Source: Bacteroides sp. 519 (GTDB lineage Bacteria > Bacteroidota > Bacteroidia > Bacteroidales > Bacteroidaceae). From it: 64,000 nucleotides of DNA. The number at the start of each line of letters is the position of its first letter. Position 1 is the stretch's first letter. The notes below the pieces were generated by a model. The model saw only the letters and a list, made by a program, of their open reading frames with translations. It was not told the origin of the DNA and ran no database searches. The translations under genes and the position numbers were made by a program. The stretch lies in contig NZ_QVMJ01000009.1 of NCBI RefSeq assembly GCF_010500955.1, forward strand, positions 1-64,000, written 5' to 3'. Positions 52,629 through 63,323 of this stretch are shown piece after piece.

Positions 52629-54977
52629 TTACTCTACTATAAAGTTGAAGTTAAGCGTAGCTATATATTCTTGACCACCCTTGGTATAAACCAATTCAAC
52701 TATCTGTGGATAGGTTTCTCCGGCAGTAATAGTTCCCGGCATAAAGCCTACTTCCATATCAGAGATTGTGTGTAGTTTGGTATAGGTACGTGCATTTTCT
52801 CCCCAACCTTGTGGCTCGCCAATTGCATTACACCAGAATCCACCTAGCTCACCTCCGCAGTTATCATCGTAGCTGTAGGAGCCATCGGTCAGTTTCAGGC
52901 GCATACAGATTTTTCCTTCAGCTAAACCTTCGGAACTGTGATGGAAAATCTCATCTATATCTTCGGGCATCAGACAGAAAGCATGACAAATGGCTGCATT
53001 GTCGTAATAAGCAATGTTGTAGCGAGCAAAGTCGTAACTCGATTCGGCAGTACCACGTACATTGATGGTCATTTTTACATGTTGAGGAGTAGCATTCGGG
53101 TCGAGCTCTATTTCAACCAGTTCGTTATAGCTGGCTACATCGGTACCACTTACTTTAATGCTGTAAGGCCATTGCTCGTCATCTGCTTCCAGGTCGTTCC
53201 AGTATTGACGATTGTATTCGCCGGGAGCGGCCATTATCACGAAGTAGAGTTCATTGGTACCTGCAGGTACGGTGAAAGAAGCTGTGCCTTTGGCTCCTTT
53301 AGTCATTGCCGAATAGGTTGGGGTACCATTTACTATGGCTACATAACCGTAACGGTAATCGGATGAAACATTGTCCGAAGCGTTATAATTCTTAGTCTTG
53401 GATACAGCCGCTCCATCTCCATCTACTTGTTGCCCCTTATCACCCTTAGCAAGAGCACTTCCGGGAGCAATGGCATTGATTGTGGTAGAAATCGTAGTAC
53501 CAGAGGCAGGTACCTTCAGTTCAATAACATTAAATCCGGTGGTTCCGGGACAGCTTTCATAGCCTACTTGATATTCGAGGTCGCCTATCTTATATAAATC
53601 TGTACTATAATCTCCTTTCACAGAGCTGGGCACAGTTACCGGCTTATTCTCATTATTGGCGAACTTCAAATCAAAATACACCATGTGTGAAGCATAGTCG
53701 TAGAGATCGGCATAAAGGGTATTCAAATCATTATTGCAATAGATGCGCTGGTAAGTCTGCAAAGGATCCTCGGGGAATTCCGAATCGCGCCAAATACGTC
53801 CGTAAGCCTCTTTGCCATATTTCTCTACCCACACATGCTGTAACCAGTAGCTTGCATAGCGCATCCACTCATGGTTGAAGTGACGGTGATAATTCTTCTT
53901 AAACACGCTTAGGTGACCACCGAACATCTCTTCCGGATAATCCAACTGGGCTTGCCACTGTGCACCTTGTTCCCAGAAAGCACAACCTCCGGCTCCATCA
54001 GGACCAAATCCGTAACGGAATCCATGATGTAAGTCTGCCGGGTAACCTTGTTTGTTCACCTTGTCGGCATAAACCTGATATTGGAATGAGTGACCAATTT
54101 CGTGAGCGATAGTAGAACCTACAGGGTGACAAGTGGCCGGGTTTACCCAAAGCGCTCCAATCTTGTCATCGTAACCGGAACCTGTAGCCAACCATTCGTC
54201 TTGATAAATCAGATAAATTTGCATTTTGTAGTCGTCGAGCATTGATTTTCCTTCTCCAAGAACTGCCATACCAAGGGTGTTTATATTGGTAGCGAAGTAT
54301 TGCTCAGCTTTTAAAAGCAGATCATCAATATCCACCCACATATTACTAGCTTGGTTTTCGGTTGAGTTAGGATCTTCACCAAACTCGGGCGACCAGAACA
54401 CAAAGAAATGTTCCGACTGCTTCATGCGGTGCCACGAATAGTAGCTATCATGGCGCAATAAAGATTCCGGCCCGTTTTCAAAGTGAGGATTGCCGCTAGC
54501 AGGACATATATATTTATCGTAATCCTTAATATCAGCAGGATCAAGGTAGAGTACTTTATAGTGCTGGGCAATGGATATCGAGCTGGAAGATCCCTTTTCG
54601 GTAGATATGGTTACGGTAGCTGTACGAGAATTGGAGATATCCTCATTTTCCTTTAAAGTGACCGTAATAGTCAGTTCTTCCCCCGCTTCTCCACTTTCTG
54701 GCGAGATTGAAGCCCACTCGCAAGGATTCCCTTCGCTATCAATTATCGCAGCAGTCCATGCCATATCGGAATTGAAAGTGATTGTAGTGTTTTTTGTATC
54801 AGACTCCAAATTGTAATCGGCTGTACCGAATCCATCAATCGTACCCTTGTAACGAGGATCGTAGTCGGGCTTTGACTTAGACATGTCATCATCCTCGCAG
54901 CTTGCAAGCAATGACATCCCACCTACAGCTATCACAGAAACCATCAGGTGAATATAACGTCGGATATTGTATTTCAT
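52629..54977 (-). CDS. BACON + zincin (DUF6055-type) + DUF4859-like lipoprotein
   Basis: 782 residues. Lipobox LASC (Cys27). A BACON-like beta domain (about 50-140: NTTITFNSDMAWTAAI, ISPESGEAGEELTITV) is followed by a zincin core with HEIGH (H292, E293, H296) and CAFWEQGAQW (E336), then a beta-sandwich and a C-terminal DUF4859-like domain (about 635-782: VRGTAESSYDFARYNIAYYD, GGFWCNAIGEP). BACON domains often bind glycans or mucin-type proteins. The core parallels copy A at 49792. A surface lipoprotein that would cut a glycoprotein peptide is likely, not shown. Confidence 0.78.
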   Translation of the reverse strand: MKYNIRRYIHLMVSVIAVGGMSLLASCEDDDMSKSKPDYDPRYKGTIDGFGTADYNLESDTKNTTITFNSDMAWTAAIIDSEGNPCEWASISPESGEAGEELTITVTLKENEDISNSRTATVTISTEKGSSSSISIAQHYKVLYLDPADIKDYDKYICPASGNPHFENGPESLLRHDSYYSWHRMKQSEHFFVFWSPEFGEDPNSTENQASNMWVDIDDLLLKAEQYFATNINTLGMAVLGEGKSMLDDYKMQIYLIYQDEWLATGSGYDDKIGALWVNPATCHPVGSTIAHEIGHSFQYQVYADKVNKQGYPADLHHGFRYGFGPDGAGGCAFWEQGAQWQAQLDYPEEMFGGHLSVFKKNYHRHFNHEWMRYASYWLQHVWVEKYGKEAYGRIWRDSEFPEDPLQTYQRIYCNNDLNTLYADLYDYASHMVYFDLKFANNENKPVTVPSSVKGDYSTDLYKIGDLEYQVGYESCPGTTGFNVIELKVPASGTTISTTINAIAPGSALAKGDKGQQVDGDGAAVSKTKNYNASDNVSSDYRYGYVAIVNGTPTYSAMTKGAKGTASFTVPAGTNELYFVIMAAPGEYNRQYWNDLEADDEQWPYSIKVSGTDVASYNELVEIELDPNATPQHVKMTINVRGTAESSYDFARYNIAYYDNAAICHAFCLMPEDIDEIFHHSSEGLAEGKICMRLKLTDGSYSYDDNCGGELGGFWCNAIGEPQGWGENARTYTKLHTISDMEVGFMPGTITAGETYPQIVELVYTKGGQEYIATLNFNFIVE

Positions 54978-55046
54978 ATTTCTAGTTTTAAGTAGTTATA
55001 GCATTGCTATTATGTTTTTGGCATAATAGCAATGCCTTGCTGATTA

Positions 55047-56045
55047 TTATTCAAAAGTTGCAGTAATAAAGAACGACAGCATCTTTTCCCGGTCACTGCT
55101 TGCCACACCAAACTTCACCAAAAAGACCGTACCGGATGCAATGCCGGGAGCACGACCAATAGCAAAAGTAGCCGAGTCGTCGCCAATCCAAGGTTCAATA
55201 AAGTAAGAGAAACCACTGGCGCCCCATGTGCAAATTTCGTTGTTGTTGTTACACCAGTATCCGCCATTGTTGGCTGTCGACTCTCCATCCCACACATAAG
55301 CGTTCGTTTCTAAATTCATCATGTACAATTTGAGTGTACCATCGCTCAAGCCGCTTGTAAAATTAGCCACTGACGTACCAAACGTAAAGTCAATATTATC
55401 GGCCACATCATTGAAGTCAAGTTCATAAGCCTTATAATCACCTGCTGGGATTGTTACGTTTTTAAATACAAAACTGCGGTCGTAAATGGTGATAGCAAAA
55501 ACAAAGCGAACACCAGTATTGTAGTTAGGACCATTAATGGCAAAACCAATTTCGATAGAGGATGCACCACCGGCATTTTCGTCGGCATAGAAGTTAAAGC
55601 AACGCGATGCAGGATCAAAGTCGAGTGCGCCATATAAGGCTTTGTCGTCGGCCTTGCACACATTACCAGACTTGTTAACATACCATCCGTATTTTTTTCC
55701 TTCTATATTGGCTTTTGCCTTGTTCCAAACATTTCGGGAGGGGTTAATGGGACATACCACCACTGTTCCTTTCTCAATGTTGGCAAGTAACTCATCAACC
55801 GTCATACCGAGCTTTTTCTGGATAACGTCTTCGTATAAGTCGATATTCAGTGATATGGGTGTAGCACTACCGGCTTGCATTTCATAAACACCGGATACTG
55901 TAGAAGCAGCATCACTCTTGACCGGCGGATTTTCATCGGGTCCATACACATGAGGTGTTGAAGCATCCTCATAATCATTGGAGCAGGCAGATGCCATAAA
56001 CAAAGCACTGCATAGCATCAATGTATATATTAATTTTGTTTTCAT
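55047..56045 (-). CDS. DUF4859-like lipoprotein, candidate surface glycan-binding protein
   Basis: 332 residues. Lipobox SAC (Cys21). Two DUF4859-like modules by eye: about 60-195 (SATPISLNIDLYEDVIQKKLGMTVDELL, GFAINGPNYNTGVRFVFAITI) and 200-332 (PAGDYKAYELDFNDVADN, GGYWCNNNNEICTWG, SFFITATFE). The second resembles the C-terminal domain of the zincin lipoprotein next door (GFWCNAIGEP). It follows SusD with a 7-bp gap, the usual place of a surface glycan-binding protein. Ligand unknown. Confidence 0.78.
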   Translation of the reverse strand: MKTKLIYTLMLCSALFMASACSNDYEDASTPHVYGPDENPPVKSDAASTVSGVYEMQAGSATPISLNIDLYEDVIQKKLGMTVDELLANIEKGTVVVCPINPSRNVWNKAKANIEGKKYGWYVNKSGNVCKADDKALYGALDFDPASRCFNFYADENAGGASSIEIGFAINGPNYNTGVRFVFAITIYDRSFVFKNVTIPAGDYKAYELDFNDVADNIDFTFGTSVANFTSGLSDGTLKLYMMNLETNAYVWDGESTANNGGYWCNNNNEICTWGASGFSYFIEPWIGDDSATFAIGRAPGIASGTVFLVKFGVASSDREKMLSFFITATFE

Positions 56046-56052
56046 AGTCTTC

Positions 56053-57735
56053 TTATTTTGTATAACCGGGGTTTTGAATTAATTTAAGATTTGCATCCAG
56101 ATTATCTTTCAGGATAGGGAATATATCCAGATGGCGGTCGTTTGGATTGCTGTTAGCGCTCTTTCCGAACCATGATTTACCATTGAACACATTACATCCA
56201 TTAGTCATTTTAAAACGTATCAAGTCTTGACGACGGTGGTGTTCATACACAAATTCCCAAGCAAGGTCATCGAGCAATCCACCAAGAATGATATCATCGC
56301 CTCCCTCGTGGGTTTCAATAACATTAATCTGGGTGAGGTTCTTGTCGTCATCGAGAACACCTTGTGTTTCGCGCAATCCATAATCATATACGCTACCTCC
56401 CTTGAGTTGTGCAACAGTACGAACAGCTTTTTCGGGATTGTCTTTAAATGCACGGCGACGAATCATTGTTACTATGTCGGCTGCATCCTGCTCGGTTTCA
56501 CCGTTATAACCTCCCAAGCGAAGAAGACATTCAGCTTTAATGAAGTAAGCATCGGTAAGACGGAAGAAAGGAACATTATCATTACTTGTACCTATATCGC
56601 CAGGCTGAATTTCGTAAAGCCACAAGCGTGCACCTTGGTAATCGCCGGCACCCGGCTTTTCGATAGCCCAAACTTCGGGTGTTAAATTAACCTCTTTACC
56701 ATTATCGTAAATGATGTTTCCTTGCGTATCTCTTTGTACTCCCCATTTCCATGTGTCGGCCTTGCGGGTATCAGCAGCATCGTAAGAATTGAAGAACTGG
56801 GGAACACAGGCACTACCATTCCATGGGTCGAATGTTACACCAAATACGTTTTTACACACAGCCGGGAACCATTTACAGAAGTGGTTGGTACCATGACCTG
56901 CATACTTATTGTCGTACATCAATTCAAAAATGTTTTCTTTACTTCCGGCTGCGGAGAATGGTTCGCGATAACTGGATGCAAGCGTGTAAACACCGTCATT
57001 AATTACTTCATTAACCTCATCGATAGCTAACCCATAGTATTTGTTGTCGGGCGAATCGGGAAACCAAGCATCGTGATTCAAATACATCTTGGCAAGCAAC
57101 ATACACGCTCCGTAATAGTTGATTTGTCCTTTTTCTGCTACTTTTGTTAGCAACGGCTTGGATTCTTTCACCTCTGTTACAATAAAATCATAGGTGAATT
57201 GAGGAGTTTCCTGTTCAGGCGAAAAACCATCGGGAACCTTTAGTGTTGTAGTAACTGGAATATTGCGCCACAAATCGAACAGTACGTAATAAAACAAGGC
57301 GCGGAATGTGCGCAATTCTGCCACTGCTTTTTCATTCTGGCTGATGGTTTCGTCATCGAGAAGTTGGTTACACGAGTTTATACCTTGATAACAAGAATAC
57401 CATGGACGATAGAGGTGAGCAATTGTGGAATGAAACTCATGCTTGTGCAGCGACACATATTGAGCGCCCCAGCCACCGTAAGTACGATAAGGTGTCATAA
57501 GTAAATCCCCACACTCCTGACTGATGTCCTGGTATCCTTCCCAACCGTCGTACATATCACGAAGACGATCATATATCACACCATATTGTGCCTGTATTTC
57601 ATTTTGGGAAAATTCATAACTTCCGTCTCCGGGAAGCTCTCCGAACACTTTTTCGTCAAGGTCGGTACAGCCGCAAAACGCCATCGAACTGGCAACAAGG
57701 ATGCCAACTATATTTTTAAAAATGGAATGTTTCAT
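56053..57735 (-). CDS. susD: SusD/RagB-family outer-membrane lipoprotein
   Basis: 560 residues. The ATG at 57735 is used because the upstream codon in the longer frame is TTG. Lipobox FCGC. TPR helices and RagB signature: YRPWYSCYQGINSCNQLLDD, AVAELRTFRALFYYVLFDLWRNIPVTT, FFRLTDAYFIKAECLLRLGGYNG and DDLAWEFVYEHHRRQDLIRF at the end. It binds the polysaccharide at the cell surface and hands it to SusC. Downstream of susC by 20 bp. Confidence 0.95.
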   Translation of the reverse strand: MKHSIFKNIVGILVASSMAFCGCTDLDEKVFGELPGDGSYEFSQNEIQAQYGVIYDRLRDMYDGWEGYQDISQECGDLLMTPYRTYGGWGAQYVSLHKHEFHSTIAHLYRPWYSCYQGINSCNQLLDDETISQNEKAVAELRTFRALFYYVLFDLWRNIPVTTTLKVPDGFSPEQETPQFTYDFIVTEVKESKPLLTKVAEKGQINYYGACMLLAKMYLNHDAWFPDSPDNKYYGLAIDEVNEVINDGVYTLASSYREPFSAAGSKENIFELMYDNKYAGHGTNHFCKWFPAVCKNVFGVTFDPWNGSACVPQFFNSYDAADTRKADTWKWGVQRDTQGNIIYDNGKEVNLTPEVWAIEKPGAGDYQGARLWLYEIQPGDIGTSNDNVPFFRLTDAYFIKAECLLRLGGYNGETEQDAADIVTMIRRRAFKDNPEKAVRTVAQLKGGSVYDYGLRETQGVLDDDKNLTQINVIETHEGGDDIILGGLLDDLAWEFVYEHHRRQDLIRFKMTNGCNVFNGKSWFGKSANSNPNDRHLDIFPILKDNLDANLKLIQNPGYTK

Positions 57736-57755
57736 AATCAAAATACTTTAATGAA

Positions 57756-60700
57756 TTAGAATGTAACATTAAGCCCCACTGTAAACGAACGTACCGTAGG
57801 ATACTTGTCGCGGTCATCTACACCGGCATACCAGAAGTTATTACTTCCGAGTTCAGGATCTGACCCTTTATACTTGGTGATTGTAAATACATTATCAATG
57901 CTACCGTAAAGTCTGATGTCTTTTATGTAAGCATTCTGCTTGATGCCGAATGTATAACCAAGAGTCATGTTAGTCAATTTGAAGTAATCTCCGTTTTCAA
58001 TGTAATAGCTAGTCACCGCCTGCACTTGTTGCGCAGAAAGCGAACGGATGCCACCAATCTTATCGGCTGCCGATTTCAATTTGTTGTAAGCATGTGCATT
58101 GTTTTCATAAAACACACGTTGCTGATTAATAATCTTGAACCCGAATTGTCCGGTAGTTTGCAAAATGAGGTCAAAGTTCTTATATCTGAATGTATTGTTC
58201 CATCCCATAGATACTTTAGGAATACCGTTACCCATACGTTGATACCAACCGTCGCGGTCGTCACGCATCTCTTGGTAGAACTCGGCTGCTTGTCCTGTAA
58301 GGGGATTTTCGATCAAAAACAGACCAGTATCTTCTGATACTCCCACCGCCTTAAGCGAATAGATTTCACCAAAACTCTTACCTACCTCAACCTTGTGTGT
58401 ATATTGTGACACCGGGTCGCCTACACCTCTCAACCATAGAACATTTTCTGTTTGGTACAAGTCATTAGACAGGCTCACCAGTTTATTTGTATTGTGTTGC
58501 AGTGTCAATGTAGAGTTCCATTCAAAGTCCTTTGTTTGAACAGGAATTCCGCGAACAAGTATTTCAATACCCGAATTGCGCATCTTACCTACGTTTGCCT
58601 TTGTTGAAGTATGTAAGTTGGGTGGGCTGGGTACCTGGTAATCATAGAGCATATCCGAAGTATTCTTGATGTAATAGTCTACTGTACCTCCCAAACGATC
58701 ATTCAATACGCTCCAGTCTAAACCAACATTGAACTCTTTAGCCTTTTCCCACTTCAATTCGGGGTTCGGATTGGATATGGCTTTCAAACCTTTCGACCAT
58801 TTGCCATCTCTGTAGTAATTACCTCCGCTAAATGTATAACGAACAATTGAGAGATAAGGGTCAGCAGGGATTACACCGGTAATACCATATCCGGCACGCA
58901 ACTTAAGGTTAGACAACCAGTTGCTGGTGTTTTCCATAAAAGCCTCATTGTGCAGGTTCCATCCCAAAGATAAAGAAGGAAACGCACCCCACTTATGGTT
59001 AGCACCGAATTTCGAAGAACCTTCGTAGCGAATAGATGCCAGCACGTTATACCGATTATGATAACCATAGCTAACGCGACCAAAGAATCCGATAAGTTTG
59101 GATTGATTTTTTTCACTGGACATAGTAGCTTTTCCATCAGTAAGATATTCACCAGCTCCGATGTTGTTGTATCCGAAATAGTCGGTTGGGAAGTTGGCGT
59201 TCCACATACTAGCACCTTCGTATTCATTTTCCGACCAGCTATAACCCACCAAACCTTCCAAACGATGTACCTTGTTAAAGGTATTGTTGTATTTAGAAGT
59301 CAATTCCAGATAATCAGTCCGGTTATGAGAGTCGCCCAACGATGCTTCACCCGTACGATTGCCTATAGCCGTGGTTGTATGATATTTGGTTTTATATGCG
59401 CCGGACTTGCTGGTACTCTGGTGTGTGGCAATCATTAAATTGGTTTGCCAGCCTTTAATTGGCTCAAATGTGATGTTTCCGGTCATACGCGTGCTCTGCG
59501 ATTTATTCTCGCCGGTATTTTCGTTTTGCAATGACACCGGGTTGTAATACTGTAACAGCGAACGTTCATTATAGGAACCATCTTCATTCCAAATCGGAGA
59601 TGACGGGTTGCGGATAACCGCTTGACGGTATATGTAAACCGCATCATTGATTTCATACTTATAGTTGTCGGATACAAGATTCAAGTTTACCTTTAGCATA
59701 TCGTTGAGCATCCAGTGGCTAAGGTCGAAAGACATACTCAAATCTTCATTGCCGGTTTTCTTCATTACACCTTCCGCCTCACGATAAGAAACATTTCCAT
59801 AGTAGGAAGTTGATTTAGACCCGCCGGTTATACTAAAACTATGATTCTGCGTAACGGCTGTGCGGCTAACGGCTTTCAGCCAGTCAGTATCATACCCTTC
59901 GTCGTTGTACTGCGTTTTACCTGCACGTATATCCTTTGCAGTCATGAAATCTGCTTTTTTTGCCCAGTTGGAGAATGATACATAGCCTGAATAAGTGGCA
60001 GTAGCTTTCTGTTCGCGCAAACCTGTTTTGGTAGTAATTAATATAACACCACCTGCACCACGCGTACCGTAAATAGCGGCAGCAGAAGCATCCTTCAATA
60101 CATCGATAGATGCAATGTTTTCCGTAGGTATAGTCTCAAGGCTACCGGGGACTCCATCTACCAGTACAAGCGGAGCAGCATTACCCGATACAGATACAAT
60201 ACCACGCAAACTGATTTCTGTTCCTGCGCCGGGGTCTCCCGAAGGTTTGGTTATTGTTAACCCTGCCACTTTACCTTTCATCAGTTCACCTGCATTGTGA
60301 AAGTTACCAACCAAGAAGTCTTCTGCCTTCACACTTGCAATCGCACTTGTTACATCTCCTTTTTTCTGGGTACCGTAACCAATTATCACTACTTCGTCAA
60401 TAAGTTTGCTGTCTTCTTCCAGCGTAATGCTTAAATTGCTGTTGTTACCAACTGTAACTTCCTGTGTTTTATATCCAATATAAGAAATTACAATTACCGA
60501 TTGATTGCTTCTGACGTTCAATCTGAAATTCCCGTTCAGGTCTGTAATCAAACCGTTTGTTGTTCCTTTCTCAAGAATGCTTACCCCAATCATGGGCTCC
60601 CCATCCTTGTCTTTAATAGTTCCCGTTACTGTAACAGTTTGCTGTACAATTTCGGTAGCATCTTTTGTTAAACTTGCAGATGTACTGGCAAGTATAGGAC

Positions 60701-60791
60701 TTGCCCCCGCAGTAAGAAAAACAAATGTAGCAGCTCTCAGAATATTCCTCCTGAGTAGTGCATCAGAATAAAATAAATTCATGTTTTTCAT
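57756..60791 (-). CDS. susC: SusC/RagA-family TonB-linked outer-membrane transporter
   Basis: 1011 residues. Signal peptide (about 1-35), carboxypeptidase-like domain (VTVTGTIKDKDGEPMIGVSILEKGT), TonB-box/plug region (SKLIDEVVIIGYGTQKKGDVTSAIASV, SIDVLKDASAAAIYGTRGAGGVILITTK), and a barrel with the SusC C-terminal strand (YPTVRSFTVGLNVTF). It imports oligosaccharides or glycopeptides. It is second in the operon behind GH127. Confidence 0.96.
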   Translation of the reverse strand: MKNMNLFYSDALLRRNILRAATFVFLTAGASPILASTSASLTKDATEIVQQTVTVTGTIKDKDGEPMIGVSILEKGTTNGLITDLNGNFRLNVRSNQSVIVISYIGYKTQEVTVGNNSNLSITLEEDSKLIDEVVIIGYGTQKKGDVTSAIASVKAEDFLVGNFHNAGELMKGKVAGLTITKPSGDPGAGTEISLRGIVSVSGNAAPLVLVDGVPGSLETIPTENIASIDVLKDASAAAIYGTRGAGGVILITTKTGLREQKATATYSGYVSFSNWAKKADFMTAKDIRAGKTQYNDEGYDTDWLKAVSRTAVTQNHSFSITGGSKSTSYYGNVSYREAEGVMKKTGNEDLSMSFDLSHWMLNDMLKVNLNLVSDNYKYEINDAVYIYRQAVIRNPSSPIWNEDGSYNERSLLQYYNPVSLQNENTGENKSQSTRMTGNITFEPIKGWQTNLMIATHQSTSKSGAYKTKYHTTTAIGNRTGEASLGDSHNRTDYLELTSKYNNTFNKVHRLEGLVGYSWSENEYEGASMWNANFPTDYFGYNNIGAGEYLTDGKATMSSEKNQSKLIGFFGRVSYGYHNRYNVLASIRYEGSSKFGANHKWGAFPSLSLGWNLHNEAFMENTSNWLSNLKLRAGYGITGVIPADPYLSIVRYTFSGGNYYRDGKWSKGLKAISNPNPELKWEKAKEFNVGLDWSVLNDRLGGTVDYYIKNTSDMLYDYQVPSPPNLHTSTKANVGKMRNSGIEILVRGIPVQTKDFEWNSTLTLQHNTNKLVSLSNDLYQTENVLWLRGVGDPVSQYTHKVEVGKSFGEIYSLKAVGVSEDTGLFLIENPLTGQAAEFYQEMRDDRDGWYQRMGNGIPKVSMGWNNTFRYKNFDLILQTTGQFGFKIINQQRVFYENNAHAYNKLKSAADKIGGIRSLSAQQVQAVTSYYIENGDYFKLTNMTLGYTFGIKQNAYIKDIRLYGSIDNVFTITKYKGSDPELGSNNFWYAGVDDRDKYPTVRSFTVGLNVTF

Positions 60792-60844
60792 TAGGTTTTA
60801 AATTAATATTAAGTTTTGTTGTGGCTAAACAAATGTTGTTTTTG

Positions 60845-63277
60845 TTAGTTTACCTTCCATTCAATAACCCCTCCCGAAACCCCGTTCTGTAACTGAGCGG
60901 CAATCTTGAGGCCTGTGGTAGTAACCGGTTTAAAATCAAGACTGTTATAGCAATCCTTCTTTACGGTGTACTTGTTTAAAGCTTCCACTTCTTTCCACTT
61001 ATTACCATCTTTATAGTAAAGTTTCCAGCTTTCGGGAACGCGGAAGTCTCCATCGTAATGATCAAAATCCAGCCAGTACACCTCTACATTCGATACGGTT
61101 TCCGGTTTATCAAATTCGTAGGCCAGTGTTTCTTGTGTTCCTCTTTTCAACCACCAGTAATGATATGGCTTAGAGATATCCGACGAACGTTTGGGTTCCC
61201 ACTGATCGTTTACTCCCCAAGCTTCCTCTTCCTTCTGGGCCGAAACAGGAGCATCCTTCTGAATGGGTAACTGTATCATTAATGTACGGGCACGCGAAGC
61301 AATGGTTGACTCCGGAGTAGGACGGGCATATTCCGCACACTCAGGTATCCATACTACCATCTGATCGGCTCCGCGGTTATTCCATGTAGAGTAGGGAATA
61401 GCAGTTACGGGAACTTCCTTGATACTACCATCTTTTTCAACTTCATAAGCAGTGGTATTCAGAACCATAACACCGTTTAAAAACTCTTCCTGATAAGTTG
61501 ATGCAAATTTAGTATCTTCCGGAATATACTTATTGAATACGTGACCATCCGGCTGATCTTTTCCTTCCAAACAATATACAATAGGGCCACGGCTGATAGC
61601 CAGCTTACCACGATCGTCCTCCACGTTTTGATGTGCTCTTATCTGGCGTATATCCATTGGTAGATTGATTTCAATCATATCGTTAGCTTTCCAGTTCCGT
61701 ACAATACTGATGTAACCATCGCCTTGTGGAATATCCATTTTCTTTCCGTTTACAGATACCGTAAAGTTGGAAGGTTTGTTTGTAAACGTATAAAGATCGG
61801 TAGCTACAGGAGCGTTTTGTGCCCATGCGGGGATACGAAGCCTGATTGCCAATTCTTCTTCTTTTCGAGGAGTAACAGTAATTTTTATATTGCCATCCCA
61901 TGGATATGTTGTGGTTTGTGTTAGTGCAACAGTATTATTGGCGGTTTCAATTTCTGCTTCCCCTTCAATATAGAGGTTTACATAAATGTCATTCTCTTGC
62001 GTAGCATACATATAATGAGGAACCGAAGCCATAAAACGGGTAACATTTCCCGGACAGCAAGCACAACCAAACCAGTGCTGGCGTTCGTGTTGGCCCATAG
62101 ACTCTAATGGATTATCATAAAAGAATTTATCTCCGCTTAAGGATACACCTGCAATTACACCATTGTACAATGCACGTTCTAATACATCTACATATTTGGC
62201 CTGACCGGTAGCCAGAAACATACGATGGTTCCAATACACATTGGCTATCGAAGCACAGGTTTCGCAATAATTGGTATGATTGTGTAACTCATAGTCTGGT
62301 CCGAAACCTTCTCCCTGCGGACGAGAACCTATTCCACCGGTAATGTATAGCTTCTTACTTGCCATATTGTCCCAAATCCGGGATAATGCTTTAAAGTATG
62401 CAGTATCGTTGGTAAGTGTAGCAATATCTGCCACTCCCGAATAGAGGTAACCGGCCCTTACGGCATGACCTACTATTTCTTCCTGCGCAAGAATAGGCAT
62501 ATGATCCTGACTGTAAGCATTCAAGCGATGCCCGTCGGTACCACGGCCTGTTTCCTCAATAAAATATTTGGCTAGTGCCAGATACTTTTCATTTCCGGTA
62601 ACCTTGTACAGTTTGGCCAGAGCCATTTCAACAATCGGATGACCAGATGGTACATGTTTCTGCCCCTCGTTTGGTCCGAAGACTTCACAAATGAGGTCGG
62701 CATTCTTAATAGCCACATCCAGTAGAGAACGTTTCCCAGTAGCCTGATAATGAGCTACAGCAGCTTCATATAAATGTCCGCTGTTGTAAAGTTCGTGGCT
62801 GTTAATCTTTTCCCAGCGCGATTGTCCCCACCAGCCCGATAAACGGTGGCATTTGTTGGTAACACACGTTGTAAGATAACCATCGGGTTCTTGGGCAGCA
62901 GCAATCAGTGTGATAACACTATCCAGATAAGCATCCAGATGCGCATCGTATTCAACAGCCAGCGAATAAGAAGCACCTTCTATAATCTTATAGGGATCGG
63001 TATCATCGAAAGAGAAATCACCTTGATGTTCACCTTTAATCAATCCGCCGGCAAGAGCAAAGTTATCAAAGCGACCATTCTTTTCGCATTCGCGGAAAGC
63101 AGAAGGTATGGATACTTTTCGGTTTGCTTCAATGCGGGGACTCCAAAAGGCATCATGCAGATGAACCTGTGTAAAAGGTACCTCTTTTATAGGTGCATTG
63201 GGTTGAGTATATGGCTTGGTACAAGCATACATGCCAACAACCATGCAACCTAAGAGTATGAGCGGTTTGTGTTTCAT
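60845..63277 (-). CDS. GH127 beta-L-arabinofuranosidase, copy 2, lipoprotein
   Basis: 810 residues from the Met at 63277; a lipobox YAC (Cys19) predicts a lipoprotein, unlike copy 1, which is secreted without it. Active site as in HypBA1: acid/base E323 (QGEGF), zinc ligands E339 and C341 (CETC), C407/C408 (CACCPG). A C-terminal discoidin-like part (about 700-810). First gene of the operon GH127-susC-susD. Its position upstream of susC and divergence from the sensor make it the lead gene of the PUL. Confidence 0.93.
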   Translation of the reverse strand: MKHKPLILLGCMVVGMYACTKPYTQPNAPIKEVPFTQVHLHDAFWSPRIEANRKVSIPSAFRECEKNGRFDNFALAGGLIKGEHQGDFSFDDTDPYKIIEGASYSLAVEYDAHLDAYLDSVITLIAAAQEPDGYLTTCVTNKCHRLSGWWGQSRWEKINSHELYNSGHLYEAAVAHYQATGKRSLLDVAIKNADLICEVFGPNEGQKHVPSGHPIVEMALAKLYKVTGNEKYLALAKYFIEETGRGTDGHRLNAYSQDHMPILAQEEIVGHAVRAGYLYSGVADIATLTNDTAYFKALSRIWDNMASKKLYITGGIGSRPQGEGFGPDYELHNHTNYCETCASIANVYWNHRMFLATGQAKYVDVLERALYNGVIAGVSLSGDKFFYDNPLESMGQHERQHWFGCACCPGNVTRFMASVPHYMYATQENDIYVNLYIEGEAEIETANNTVALTQTTTYPWDGNIKITVTPRKEEELAIRLRIPAWAQNAPVATDLYTFTNKPSNFTVSVNGKKMDIPQGDGYISIVRNWKANDMIEINLPMDIRQIRAHQNVEDDRGKLAISRGPIVYCLEGKDQPDGHVFNKYIPEDTKFASTYQEEFLNGVMVLNTTAYEVEKDGSIKEVPVTAIPYSTWNNRGADQMVVWIPECAEYARPTPESTIASRARTLMIQLPIQKDAPVSAQKEEEAWGVNDQWEPKRSSDISKPYHYWWLKRGTQETLAYEFDKPETVSNVEVYWLDFDHYDGDFRVPESWKLYYKDGNKWKEVEALNKYTVKKDCYNSLDFKPVTTTGLKIAAQLQNGVSGGVIEWKVN

Positions 63278-63323
63278 AAGCATTATAGTTTTATGTGTGG
63301 ATTATAATTTGTTTAACTGTATG

